Below, in pieces: positions 26,364 through 37,326 of a stretch of DNA of 64,000 nt. Below the pieces are notes generated by a model. That model ran no database searches, was not told the origin of the DNA, and worked only from the letters and a program-made list of their open reading frames with translations. The translations under genes were made by a program, and so were the position numbers. Positions within the stretch are counted from its first letter, which is position 1; every line of letters starts with the position of its first letter. This stretch comes from Schistosoma haematobium (Eukaryota > Platyhelminthes > Trematoda > Strigeidida > Schistosomatidae): contig NC_067202.1 in NCBI RefSeq assembly GCF_000699445.3, positions 10,349,458 to 10,413,457 of the forward strand. Direction: 5' to 3'.

Positions 26364-27340
26364 TTTTTAATATAATGGGAATTTTTCAGCAATTAAAAAA
26401 CAATCAACTTAATCTTTTGACCTCCATGCTCTGCTCGTTCATTCAATGCACATATGATTCTCTTTATTCCAAGAAACAATGTTGGATCTTCATATATCTA
26501 CGCTACAAATAAGGTGAATTTGACTGTACTGTCTCAACACTACTCGTGCCTTCATTATACTTGTGTATTGGGGTGTGTGGGTATATACAGAGGTTCAAGG
26601 ATCCTTTTGTATGATCTAAACCTGTGCGGATAATATTATACATGGTGGTTTTTTCACCTGTCATATGAAAAAATACAGTGCCGTTATTTCAATCTTAATA
26701 CGAATAAACACATTTCTTATTTCGATTTGTTAGTGTCAAGGCATGTGACCCATGTAGTCTCGCTTTGTCTTCAAAACATTTGAATGGGACATTTTTATGT
26801 GCTTCATACACATTAGGATCAGTAGGTGGCTGCACCCTGCATGCATGTATATTGCAATTGGACTAATTTTGATTTACTGAAACAAGGATTAGCTTGATGT
26901 ATGTCACATTCACTTTGTCCGAATAAGCAAGATAAATATCATCAAATTCGTTGGGTATCTGTAGATAACTAAAACTAATACTGAAATTCAGTGACTACTC
27001 ATCATACAATTTTCCAAAAACTTTGAGTGCTTTGTGCAAATTGACCATATTTAACATCTTTAGCGAGATGAAAATGGTACACTTCCTATCTTCATTTGAC
27101 CTCAGCTTCCTGTAGTAAGCGTGAACGTTTGAGCCAGTGTCTGGTTCAGCCACTTCCATTCTAAATAAATCTTTATTTCTACCATTAGATTCATTGAGAC
27201 TTACCCAGAATTACGGACTGTCAGACCAGAATTCAATTCATTCGAAATAATTTCCTTAAACTATTTAAGGATTTCATTATCATTTATTATTATTTGAACA
27301 CATAAACATTGTAATCAGAGAGGGGTTTGTGAGTATTATA
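26364..27340. other. AT-rich, no gene seen
   Basis: No gene. A short piece ACACATAAACATTG near 27298 matches the 3' end of the interspersed repeat described at 42.46 kb. Confidence 0.4.
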
Positions 27341-27344
27341 GTAA

Positions 27345-27478
27345 TTTTAATAGTTGAATCCACTAGTCAACTAAGCTATACTACCATGGAAAACCTGTAA
27401 GCACTGGACGGCCGTTCCATCCTAGTATGGGACTCCCCAGCAGTACGCATCCACGACCACGCCCCGCGGGATCCGTTT
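27345..27478 (-). mobile_element. Single arm of fold-back/hammerhead element
   Basis: Contains AGTCAACTAAGCTA, ACCACCATGGAAAACC, then the hammerhead on the minus strand. It ends at CACGCCCCGCGGGA where the tRNA-like module would begin. Only one arm is present. The minus-strand core reads CTGGGGA and the GAAA box is GGAA, so it is inactive. Confidence 0.6.
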
Positions 27479-27479
27479 A

Positions 27480-28095
27480 CAACAATGAATTTGTTGGCCA
27501 TTGAAAAGTAAGGTAAGATTAGCACAAACTAGGGCATGATCAGAATCCAGATAGGTACTCCAAAAGGAGTGGCAGTCTTGTACACAACCACGCCCGAAGT
27601 AGCTGATCGCGATGTGATCAATCTGAGTCCAGACTTGAAATGCAGAGGAAGGGCATCAGGTGGCACATTGGCGATGAATGTGACGGCAGTTAGTGCTATC
27701 CAGAAACAGGTTGTGGTCTGTGCAAAGTTGTAGTAGACGGCCCCCTAGAAGCCCACCCTGAGCATTCAAGCCTCCGGTTAGTAGTAAAATATCTATAGAG
27801 CGTACCTTCTTTAGACGAACCTTTAACTGGTGGTAAAAATCATCCTTAGTCTCATCTGGACAGCGAATTTGCAGTACCCCACTAGTCTTACATACAGGTC
27901 TCAGACGGACAACAGAATTCGATATTGAGACTTTCTAAAGACATAGCCAACCCTATCTGTTGTCTAATCTGCATTAGTATACGAACGCTGATGGAAGCCA
28001 TTTTAAATGGTGTACGTGGTTTCAGAAAGACTGTCTCAGCAATCGTAATCGGTGGTAGCATCCAACTTTCGACCAGTCAGTGACCTAGGATCGTT
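27480..28095 (-). pseudogene. Non-LTR retrotransposon endonuclease (AP-type) fragment
   Basis: Translated on the minus strand in broken frames, this shows MASISVRILMQIRQQIG, a LESLNIEFCC stretch, DILLLTGGLNAQ, LCTDHNLFL, TQIDHIAIS and LDSDHALV. Those are the order and motifs of the exonuclease-endonuclease-phosphatase domain in non-LTR elements (first Met region, GDFNA-like, QIDHI, SDHALV). Stops and shifts make it a relic. It is not the same family as the RTE at 35.5-38.2 kb. Confidence 0.65.
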
Positions 28096-28281
28096 TAAAT
28101 AGGACAGGGTTTCCACCATAGGCGAGCTGCTCTATAAGTTGAAAATCGGAAATGAAGGATAGGATATAAGTGACGTAGTATAGAGGAAATAAAAACGAAT
28201 ATTGGCAAACCATTGTGAATACGATTTGTCTGAATGAGAGTTGAAGTAATAGTAATTTTTCCAGCAGTAATTGTCATTGAT

Positions 28282-28490
28282 TGTGTGTGGGGAGGCACAC
28301 CAGGAGCCTTTGACCCAAAGGTCCAATTCAAAAGGCAGTGGAACAACATCAGGAGAGGCAGTCCCATGAAACCGGTGACCAACAATCCGTCCATACGCCA
28401 TTTGTTTCCTTAGGATCCTGAAGCCCATGTGCACCACTGGTTTGGAATCAGAATTTTCCAACTCCCCTAGGTGGATCTCCAGTGCTGAAC
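28282..28490 (-). repeat. Interspersed repeat R-A, partial copy
   Basis: Shares CAGGAGCCTTTGACC, AAGGCAGTGGA, CAACATCAGGAGA, TTTGTTTCCTTAGGATCCTG and CACTGGTTTGGAAT with copies at 42.46, 47.50 and 58.66 kb. The 3' (TAAA)-rich tail is absent. Confidence 0.7.
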
Positions 28491-28636
28491 TTCATTAGAA
28501 ACTAATGAATCACTAATATTTGACATCAGAAATTCCATTAAACATTTATCCAGTTGAAACGTTTGTCTCATAATGGTTTTGAATTTCACTCGACGTGACT
28601 GGATAACTAGAATGAACAGAATCTAGTAAAAGAACA

Positions 28637-28882
28637 TTAGAATATTGCCCAGAGTTTGGAAAATTTGTTAACCTTTTCTTCCGTCACAAAACCGTTCCTG
28701 ATTGTAGCATGAAATGTATTAGTTACCTCGTTAAATATATCTATACCTTTGAGTGCGATTCCCGATTTAATTTTTCTAAGCACTTGTTCTTTCAATGCTC
28801 CGATGAGCATTAAACGAGATTTAATAAACATATCATCATTAAACTGAAGCAATAATTTTACTTCTGCAAATGAAATTGACAT
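28637..28882 (-). CDS. Unrecognised small ORF or candidate exon
   Basis: The 81-codon frame starts at an ATG at 28882 and has balanced, non-repetitive composition (Lys, Leu, Ile, Phe, Asn) unlike the repeat-derived frames nearby. Splice-like sites lie inside it: TTCATTTGCAG then AAGTAAAATT near the start, and AACGAG then GTAACT about 160 nt in. It could therefore be an exon of a minus-strand gene or a single-exon small protein. I see no domain. It could also be chance. Confidence 0.3.
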   Translation of the reverse strand: MSISFAEVKLLLQFNDDMFIKSRLMLIGALKEQVLRKIKSGIALKGIDIFNEVTNTFHATIRNGFVTEEKVNKFSKLWAIF

Positions 28883-28899
28883 GCTTTTACATTAGTAAA

Positions 28900-29190
28900 C
28901 TGTGTCGTCTTGGCAACTTGGCGACTTGGCAAAAAAAGATGAAGTAATAGTTGTAGCTGAGAAGAAGGATTTGGGGGTAAGTCGAACTGACAACTGAGTA
29001 ATTACTGGAACCAGACAGATCCATTTAAAAAACTAAAACTTGTAGGTTGACCCCTTTGGCAATTGTTATGGCTTTTTTTTTCCCGATGCCCTCGTCGCTT
29101 CGACGCTTCCTACTTATACATGAAAAAACGAGGGACCATTGCTACTACCACGACATGAAGTAAAAAACACCAAAACTAGTACAATTGAAG
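28900..29190. other. Unassigned segment
   Basis: Short purine-rich and T-rich tracts but nothing that supports a gene. Confidence 0.35.
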
Positions 29191-29199
29191 ATTGATTAA

Positions 29200-29560
29200 C
29201 CCCAAAAAAAACGATGACTCTTGTTGGAAATACACTCATTTATATATTGACTGTACACCCATGTTAAATGTCAATTAGAATAAAAGCACATATATAGAAA
29301 ATACCCAGAGATATAACAAGATCACATGTGGCATGTCACATGCTGAGTATAGTTCACGTTAATTTAATACAAGAATATTATATCTTGAATAAACATTAAA
29401 CTCAAATAATTTAATGTTATATCGAATACAATATCACACTAGAAAATAAATTAAATAAGTAATCACAATGAATTATTTGATAAAATTGAATACAGTTACA
29501 AGCAAATCATGAAAATCCCATGAATAGAAATGATTTCATGTTCTTCTGGGTCAATTGTTG
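29200..29560 (+). repeat. AT-rich interspersed repeat, uninterrupted copy
   Basis: TATTGACTGTACACCCAT, then AGAAAATACCCAGAGATATAACAAGATCACATG, TACAAGAATATT and CAATATCACACTAGAAAATAAA align with 24.54-25.01 kb on the same strand. Confidence 0.55.
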
Positions 29561-30194
29561 TACTAATTACTTGATTTAAATTTATGAAGGGAACTGGTTG
29601 TATAAAACCTTTCAAATACTTTCTGATGAATTCTAAATAATCTCGGATAATTTAAATCAATACTTTATGTGTTTTCTCCAAGCATTTACATTTACACGGA
29701 TTTGTGTATTATAAATGCTTTAGTGTATTAATCTGTGAATTAAAAGGATAATAGTTCTGAATTTTATAGAAATATAAACACTTTACCTAACAGATTCTAC
29801 ACGTATCTGAAGAAGTGACTTGGTTTAGTAGTTACTATCTTATTTGACAATGTTAAATTAAATATGAAGTGTTATAATACATTTTTAAAATTTTCGCTCT
29901 CATTAGTTTGTTGATTTTTAAAGGAATTAGAATGTATAATGACAGTCACTTCTGGCAGTGACGTTTTGATTGAATGCAACTATGAGACCAGGCATGTGGT
30001 CAAATCTAATCGCGTGATTTCAGAGTTGTACATATCTTTTGATTCATATGACTGTGTTAAATGGACTATAATAAAATTAGAATTTAGCACAGTTTCACAA
30101 TACAAATTCAATAAACACTTTCGTCTAAATTTGATCGAATAGTTTCACAGTATCTGGGCGCCGAGTTGATGTAAGACATTAAAGAGGAAGAATG
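29561..30194. other. AT-rich, no gene seen
   Basis: No supportable feature. Confidence 0.4.
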
Positions 30195-30322
30195 TATTTG
30201 TAAAATCTCAATGAATGAATTTGAAGTAAATCCAACGTTTCGCCTAGCAATATGGTCCAAGCTCTTCCTTGAAAAAGGTAAAAAAGTTGGATTTACTTCA
30301 AATTCATTCGCTGAGATTTTAC
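30195..30322. repeat. Short inverted-repeat element, Penelope-like tail type
   Basis: Arms of about 38 nt (GTAAAATCTCAATGAATGAATT... from 30199 and its mirror ending GAGATTTTAC at about 30320) surround a centre. On the minus strand the centre reads GCTTGGACC...TTGCTAGGCGAAACGTTGG. The CGAAAC box and its surroundings resemble hammerhead-bearing Penelope-like ends, but the CUGANGA box is not preserved. Confidence 0.5.
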
Positions 30323-30769
30323 TAATACATTTTTCTTCTTTAGTATGAACGTGTTTAAAGATGCTCCCAAAGAATTTAAAATACACTTCAAAAATAGTTT
30401 GTGCAAATGATGGTCAGACGAAAGAGAAATACAGATAATTTCTTTAAATTCTAATCTAGAGCATAATAGCCATGATGTATTTCGTTATAAAAATGCATTA
30501 TATAAACACTTTGTTTCGTTCATACAGAGTTAAACCACTTTGTATTGTATATCAGCGTCGATATCTTTTCTGACATTACTTAATACTTAAGTTTTATGAA
30601 TTTTGATAAGAGCCAACGAGAGTGTGTTGGATTATGAATAACTTGTTAGAATCTGTTTGAAGTTGAGGAGTACATGGAAATCTGAAACTTTGGAAACCAT
30701 TCCCAAGTCATTCAATATATATACTGCATATTCACTAAATAATTGATTTACGATATTTTCATACTGTCC
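30323..30769. other. AT-rich, no gene seen
   Basis: No supportable feature before the RTE insertion. Confidence 0.4.
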
Positions 30770-30781
30770 TAATCGTAAACT

Positions 30782-31340
30782 ATGCAGATGTGAAGGCGCG
30801 GATCGGCAAAGCAAGAACTGCATATCTACAACTGAGGAACATCTGGAACTCAAAGCAACTGTCAACCAACACAAAGGTCAGGATTTTCAATACGAATGTC
30901 AAGACAATTCTACTGTATGGGGCAGAAACCTGGAGAACTACGAAAGTCATCATCCAGAAGATACAGGTGTTTATTAACAATTGTCTACGCAAAATACTTC
31001 AGATCCATTGGCCGGACACTATTAGCAACAACGTACTGTGGGAGAGAACAAACCAGATCCCAGTGGAGGAAGAAATCAGGAAGAAGCGCTGGAAGTGGAT
31101 AGGACACACATTGAGGAAAGCACCCAACTGCGTCACAAGACAAGCCCTCACATGGAATCCTCAAGGCCAAAGGAAAAGAGGAAGAGCAAAGAACACATTG
31201 GGCCGGGAAATGGAGATAAACATGAGAAAAATGAACAAGAATTGGATGGAATTAGAAAGGAAGGCCCAGGACAGAGTGGGTTGGAGAATGCTGGTCGGCG
31301 GCCTATGCTCCATTGGGAGTAACAGGCGTAAGTAAGTAAG
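30782..31340 (+). mobile_element. 5'-truncated RTE (SR2-like) insertion with 12-bp TSD
   Basis: TAATCGTAAACT occurs at 30770-30781 and again at 31341-31352, directly flanking the insert, and the 3' end is GTAAGTAAGTAAG. This is a clean target-primed insertion that retains the last about 550 bp of an RTE element. It is close in sequence to the C-terminal part of the 35.6-kb copy ([10 protein letters not shown]...[10 protein letters not shown]). Confidence 0.88.
30790..31335 (+). pseudogene. RTE reverse transcriptase C-terminal fragment
   Basis: 181 residues, intact as a frame but starting inside the protein. [14 protein letters not shown] and YGAETW, then [24 protein letters not shown] and [11 protein letters not shown] form the conserved C-terminal region after the RT palm in RTE-type proteins. 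The RT and endonuclease domains are missing. The unbroken frame and perfect target-site duplication suggest a recent insertion. Confidence 0.85.
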
Positions 31341-31384
31341 TAATCGTAAACTGATAAATTTCCTATTTGAATGCTAGATTCGGT

Positions 31385-31734
31385 TGCCTGGGCTCTTATA
31401 GTAACCCCCAGGCTAAATCTACACAGTAACTTGAACACAAAAGAAAAGGTATGAAATATGGAAGAAACGCTTTACTCCAAGGTTCGTTTATGTACAGAAA
31501 ATCTAGGATATTTATAGCATTTATGATGGCCTTGAGCTTACGGAGAATTCTGGAACGCTACTAAACGTAGTAGCAGTATAAGTAATCATCCAATCATAAA
31601 CGCGACATATTGCTTTTCACTTTCTAGATGTTTCTGACAAAACTTCTATTGAATACTGATTGGATAAGATGTTTCTCAGAGTTTTCAGAATCCTTTTTGA
31701 CTTTTTCCAAGGAATTTTCTGGATCTCTCTAACA
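31385..31734 (-). repeat. Candidate solo LTR
   Basis: On the minus strand the segment runs from TGTTAGAGAGATCC to CCCAGGCA (TG...CA ends), about 350 bp, with a CTATAAATA promoter-like box. The size and layout suit a solo retrotransposon LTR. I found no target-site duplication and do not know the family, so this rests on architecture only. Confidence 0.33.
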
Positions 31735-32554
31735 AACTTTCATTGAACTCATTCACTATTAAAATATCTTTTAATGTTCATTTATTACATTTCATTAATT
31801 CTATGCGTATTACTCAGAGTTATATCACAAGCAAACTATTTCGGTAAAAAATGAGATTTATTAATAACTAGGCGTTTTGGTCTTGTATGTAATAATAGAT
31901 GCTACTCTGTAGATATTCATGTAATCAGTTAGTACAAGTAATGCGTTTTTTTCTCATTATCAATTTTCATTCAAAGATAAATTGAATTCCTTTTTTATAG
32001 CTTTTCCCGAAGGGTCTTGAGTTATCTAACGTTTATAATTTTTTTCATAAGTGGTAATTAGTTAGGATCGAGGTAGTCGATGATCACTTTTAAAATAATT
32101 CATTTTACTCTACTAACTTTGCTCTGTTCTCTGATTGGTTACTTTCACTTTACGTTTGCTATTTTTCACGTGATACCAAGGTCGTAGTTGTTGTTATGTC
32201 GACAGAGTTGTTATCTCACATTTCAGATATTTGATGAATAATTATCACTCAAATTAACATTCATTAAGAAAATATGGCAAATCAATCAAATTGTTTTTTG
32301 ATTTTTAGGTGTTAAATATATTGAATAATATTACCCTTAAATTAGGAAAGACATAGAATGAAATCAGATGAGCTTAAATGATATTTAGTTTATTTGAATA
32401 TGTAACTTGAAATGCAAGTTATAACTGGAATGAATAAAAACCGAAATTTAGCTGCATAACATTTAAATAGGTATTTCACTGAATGTTCTTGATTTTCACT
32501 GCTCGTAACAGTTTAAACATACAAAAACTTGTAGCTGAAAGGCTAAATCGGGAT
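31735..32554. other. AT-rich, no gene seen
   Basis: No supportable feature. Confidence 0.4.
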
Positions 32555-32875
32555 CATTCGCACAGGATGAACATTTATCAATAGAAACAGATCAGTTTGC
32601 AATTCTGAATATTAATAATGAAAAATTACAAGCCCTTACTCATACTTTCATACTCACTCAATAAGTTATTGACCATCAAGGATCAGTAGCTTAGTGGATA
32701 ACGCTTGGATGTTTGAAGCGATAGGTACTGCTTTATAGTTTAAGTATGGACGTCAACATACGGATGGTAGTATACCCAATTGATGAGTCTCAAATAGGAA
32801 AAAAGTATGTCTTGGATTCCAGTCCTAAATACTACTGAAATATACTACTCTCTAAAATAGTTCAGAAGAACTAAT
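32555..32875 (+). mobile_element. Sm-alpha-type retroposon, decayed
   Basis: Order: tail (CACAGGATGAACATTTATCAATAG...), tRNA-like head (AGTAGCTTAGTGGATAACGC at about 32687), hammerhead remnant. This is the same permuted order (tail first) as at 1.77 kb. The B box is degraded. Confidence 0.65.
32772..32826 (+). ncRNA. Inactive hammerhead remnant (Sm-alpha type)
   Basis: TTGATGA core (first C lost), stem II unpaired on one side (GTCT/GGAA), AAAAA instead of GAAAC, then GTC and TTGGATTCCA. Recognisable but certainly inactive. Confidence 0.6.
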
Positions 32876-33950
32876 AAAGGCTAAATTATAGCCATAGTAA
32901 TATCAGAAGGGGTTTTGTGGAGATTGTATTGATTTCCATAGTTGAAATAACCATATTCACAGCCAATAATCATGCTGATTATGATTGTCTAGACTATTTT
33001 TAAAATAAAGTGAAAGTAACCAACCATAGGTCATAAATCCTATAGCAGTATTAAAGAGGTTAAAGGTCATGTATTAAGTATAAATGTAAAGATAGAATGC
33101 CATCAAGTCATGAAATTTATTTGTCACTGGTAAATGTACATGACCAGAGGGTTTATTGGTTGTTGTCGGAAATTGACCCTACCATTTTACCGAACTATAT
33201 CCGTAGCAATCAATTTCAAGAATATGAGTATTAGTGTACATACTGCCATGAGTTTGCGTGTCCATATGTGTTTTTGCGCTTATATTATTTAAACTATCAA
33301 TGATTAGAAAGAGATTGTTCAATCCAATTTGCTTACTAGGTATTCACGGAAATCTCTTACAAAGTATCACTATTGAGTTTCATCCATTTGTTTCTTTTAA
33401 CTTCAAATTATATATTTTATAGGTTGTTATTCTGACCTAATTTATTGTCAGTAAGACTAAGCTGAACTCCACTGATAACGACTTCCTGAATTACTTTCAC
33501 GAATTAGTCATTTGTGAGTATATTATTATTAGAGTAGAAACTTGTATTTTAAAGTTGTTTGATGCTGAAATTGTTTTAATTTAACTAGGAAACAATGATT
33601 AAATAGTTTCGAGAATTTCAAACCATTTAAGTCGTTAATTTGTTAGTCTGTTACTGATTTTTTTCCAATATACTACCTATTCCAAATTTTATAACGTTTA
33701 TCCTTTGATATGATTGTATCTAGCATGAATGTACGTTGTGTGTTGTGGGAGTATGAGGAGCAGTACCTGAAAGAATCTGGAAGGGTAAAACCAAGATAAA
33801 TAGTGAGCTAGCAGTTCAGTAAGCACATATAATGTACTTACAACAGTTAAAAATAATACAAGCGTGAAATTATAGCAACTTAATAAGCAAAACTAGAAGT
33901 TCATAGTGTAAGATTTCGAATGAGTTACACCATTATATTCACTTGTTGTT
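32876..33950. other. AT-rich, no gene seen
   Basis: A short stretch at 32912-32950 (GGGGTTTTGTGGAGATTGTATTGATT) resembles the outer flank of the fold-back elements at 27.32 and 41.83 kb. Otherwise nothing. Confidence 0.4.
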
Positions 33951-33954
33951 TTAC

Positions 33955-34072
33955 TTGTATCTTCCCATTGTTATATAGGACTGCAATTGATCAGTCCAGT
34001 TGACGAGTCCCAAATAGGACGAAACGCGTGTCCTGGATTCCATTGCTAGCCACTATCTATATTTACACCATT
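33955..34072 (+). mobile_element. Rearranged Sm-alpha fragment (inverted tail plus hammerhead)
   Basis: 33958-33997 is the reverse complement of the Sm-alpha tail (compare 2170-2210). It is joined directly to a hammerhead in the plus orientation followed by CATTGCTAGCCACTATCTAT. The tRNA-like head is absent. Confidence 0.65.
33991..34046 (+). ncRNA. Near-intact hammerhead ribozyme (Sm-alpha type)
   Basis: Stem I TCCAG/CTGGA (5 bp), core TUGACGA (first core C is U), stem II GTCC/GGAC with a CAAATA-type loop, GAAAC, GCGT, GTC. All other core positions are conserved. The C to U change at the first core position removes a tertiary pair and should weaken cleavage. Confidence 0.75.
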
Positions 34073-34173
34073 ATATTTCAAAATTCTATTTGTTGATCAG
34101 TTTAGATGTACACAATGATCAAATTTTACTGACAAAGAATGATTATTAAATGGAATATACTGATTAAGATATT

Positions 34174-34332
34174 AAATAAGAAAGTTTAGTTCAGCGAAGA
34201 GTTCTCTTTTCGGCGAATTCATTTTCAAAGCTGTACAATCGCAAATAGATATACTTATTTTTTTACGATTGTACAGCTTTGAAAATGAATTCGCCGAAAA
34301 AAGAACTCTTCGCTGAACTAATCTTTCTTATT
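34174..34332. repeat. Perfect-looking hairpin, 68-nt arms
   Basis: Left arm 34174-34241 and right arm 34266-34332 are reverse complements apart from about one or two positions, with a loop of about 24 nt. It does not match the other fold-back elements in the window. It could be a miniature inverted-repeat transposon or a very long stem-loop transcript. Confidence 0.85.
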
Positions 34333-34359
34333 TAAAGAATGATTAATTAACAAACATTA

Positions 34360-34560
34360 CATATGGGGAAAATACACTGAATTATTGTAAAAACCTATGC
34401 TACATACCATATTAAACAAAGTTGATATTTAATTTAATGCAAAGAATAATATTTTGGATAAGCTTCACATGAAATAAAATCAATGTTTTACTGAAAAAAA
34501 TATTACACTGTACAATTGATAGATTGAATTAAAAATTGAAGTAATCTTGAACAGAAATTA
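34360..34560 (+). repeat. AT-rich interspersed repeat, diverged copy
   Basis: GGGGAAAATACACTGAATTATTGTAAAAACCTATGCTACAT parallels the start of the repeat at 24.62 and 29.28 kb. Divergence is high. Confidence 0.35.
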
Positions 34561-35511
34561 CACTAAGTTAAATACGTGAACTCATCCATTTTATCCCATC
34601 CTAACAATTAATCAGTCAGTACTTATATACTGGGTCAATACAATTCCTTATTCCGGATTGTCACAGTTTATTTGAAAATTGTTTAGTTTTTAAACTGAGA
34701 TGACTAAACTGGAGCTTATTACTTTATTAAGAGGTTACATGCTAAGTTTGCCATCTCAGAGCTTAATGTATAAGGCAATAAGGTGAATTCTTAATGTATG
34801 GTTTGAATACCTATATTAACCAGTAATTTGAAGTCTGAGTTTGTTTACTTTCCTAAATGAAGCTCTTATATTCATTATTCTTTAGGAAGAAACTTTTCTT
34901 CAGGAATGAACTGTAGATAAGACTTTCATCGTAAAAGTTATAACCATCCTATCCTTCGATTGGATTTTGAGCGATAGCAAGAGTTCAGTGTATCCAATAG
35001 ACCGTATTAGGTAATTTCAACTTATCAATTACTGTCTGAATGAATAAATACTTATTGCTTTTAGATAGTTGTCAGTAATGAAGTACTTAAATTCATTCGA
35101 CCACATTACATAGATATTAGTAGTATTTTTTTTACAATCAGTTAAAAAAACACTTTATTACTGGTCTTGCGTAAACTTACATTTTCTTTTTTTAATCCGG
35201 TTATTGGATGTGTCAATAATTTACCAAACAAAACTAGACAACCATTATTTAGGTTAATATGCAATACAATAAAATAATTTCTGTACATGAGAATACATTA
35301 TTGTGTTATAATGTATTATCTCTTCTATTTAAAACAACAATTATTTATGATCATCATATGAAATAGAATCAAGTAAACTTATTCGATCTTGTTATACAAA
35401 CAAATTGTTTTTTTGTTATAACTTGTACCCCGTGTCCTACTAATGCATAACATAATGATACCGTCAATTAGAGAACAGTGAATTATCGACTAGAACAATG
35501 ACACACAATGG
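34561..35511. other. AT-rich, no gene seen
   Basis: No supportable feature. Confidence 0.4.
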
Positions 35512-35589
35512 ATGTTGAGTATCCTGGTTAGACAGCTATTTATAAATACTTGTACCTTCTTGATGGTGGTTGTTGTAGTTCTCCAAGTT

Positions 35590-36762
35590 TCAGCTCCGTA
35601 CAATAGAACTAACTGTGTTGACGTTGGTATTGAAGATTCTCACTTTGATATTGGTTGAAAGTTGTTTTGAATTCCATATGTTCTTTAATTGAAGGAAAGT
35701 AGCCCTTGCTTTGCCAATCCTCGCCTTTACGTCTGCATCTGATCCTCCTTCTTCATCGATAATGCTTCCCGGGTATGTGAAGGATTCTACATCTTCCAGA
35801 GTTTCGCCATCAAGAGTGATTGGATTGCTGTTCTCCGTTTTGAATTTGAGGATTTTGGTTTTCCCCTTGTGCATGTTGAGGCCTACTGATTCAGAGACTG
35901 CTGCTACACTGGCTGTCTTTATCTGCATTTGTTCGTGTGTTTGCGATAGGAGGGCTAGGTCATCTGCAAAGTCCAAATCGTCTAATTGATTCTGAGCTGT
36001 CCATTGTACTTCGTGTTTTCCCTCAGATGTCGAGGTCTTCATAACCCAGTCGACCACCAGAAGAAAGAGGAAGGGAGAGAGTAAACAGCCTTGTCTGACT
36101 CCGGTCCTTATTTGGAATTCATCTGTCAGCTGTACTCCATGCACGACCTTGCACTGTAGTCCGTCGTATGAGTTCCGGATAATATTGACAATCTTCTCAG
36201 GAACTCCGTAGTGTCGAAGAAGTTTCCATAACGTTCTCCTATTTACACTGTCAAATGCCATTTCATAATCAATGAAGTTGATGTACATTGACGAGTTCCA
36301 CTCAATCGATCGTTCGACGATGATCCGTGGTGTCGTAATTCGGTCTGTACACGACCGAGCCCTACGGAATCCAGCTTGTTGATCTCGAAGTTGGGCGTCT
36401 ACTGCATCTTTCATCCGGTTCAGCAACACTCTGTTAAAGACTTTCCCTGGTACTGACAGTAGTGTAATGCTTCTGTAGTTTTCACATTTACTCAGATCCC
36501 TTTTCTTTGCAATCTTGATAAGGTGTCCTTCTTTCCAGTCCATCGGCACTTGTTCCTTCTCCCAAATCTTTTTGAATAGATGGTAAAGCATGTTTGTAGT
36601 TACTTCGATGTCTGACTTCAGTGCTTCAGCTGGTATGTTGTCGGGTCCTGCTGCTTTCCCGCTCTTGATTTGTCTGGTGGCCATTTTGATTTCTACCGTT
36701 GTTGGTGGGTTGACATCTATAGGAAGATCTGTGTGTGCTGCTTCGATGTCTGGTGGATTCAT
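35590..36762 (-). pseudogene. RTE reverse transcriptase domain
   Basis: 390 residues. SGKAAGPDNIPAE begins the RT, then INFIDYEMAFDSV (first catalytic Asp region), TGVRQGCLLSP, and LDFADDLALLSQT (FADD box). A conserved RTE tail (ITLDGETLEDVESFTYPGS and [10 protein letters not shown]) follows. The frame is lost near 35610, just before the YGAETW region. RT synthesises cDNA at the nicked target. Confidence 0.87.
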
Positions 36763-36797
36763 TGGAGCCGGCCTATTCAGGAGTTCCTCGAAGTATT

Positions 36798-37217
36798 CTA
36801 CCCATCTGTTCCGCGGTTGTTGAATTTCGGTGATGGCCTGCCTTCTTTGTCTTTGACTGGTCTCTCTGGTTCACTGTATTTCCCTGCTAGTTTCTTTGTT
36901 GTATCGTAACTCCGTTTCATATTTCCTTCTCTTGCAGCCTTTTCCGCCGTCGTTGCTAGTTCTTCCGCGTACTTCTTTTTGTCGGCTCTGATGCTCTTCT
37001 TCACTTGCTTGTTTGCTTCTAAGTATTCAGCTTGTGCTTGAACTTTCTCTGCTCGTGTTCGGCTGTTGTTAATTGCTGCCTTCTTGTTCTTCCTTTCTTT
37101 GATTTTGTCCAGTGTTTCTATAGAGATCCACTCCTTATGATGATGTTTCTTGAGGCTCAGAACCTCCTGACTTTTTGAAAGTAATGCTTCTTTGATACCT
37201 TTCCAGTTTTTCTCCAT
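36798..37217 (-). pseudogene. RTE linker between endonuclease and RT
   Basis: 139 residues, Lys/Glu/Ala-rich and probably helical, with RADKKKYAEELATTAEKAA. This is the expected connecting region of a single RTE polyprotein, here in a separate frame from both neighbours because of shifts near 36.8 and 37.3 kb. Confidence 0.7.
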
Positions 37218-37326
37218 AGCAGTTTCTTCTTCCTTCAGTAGATCTTGTAAGGCTTGGAACCTGTTGTTGACAGCTATCTTGAATTCATTGAGTTTGTCAG
37301 TATCTTGAAGAAAGGCTGTATTGAAC

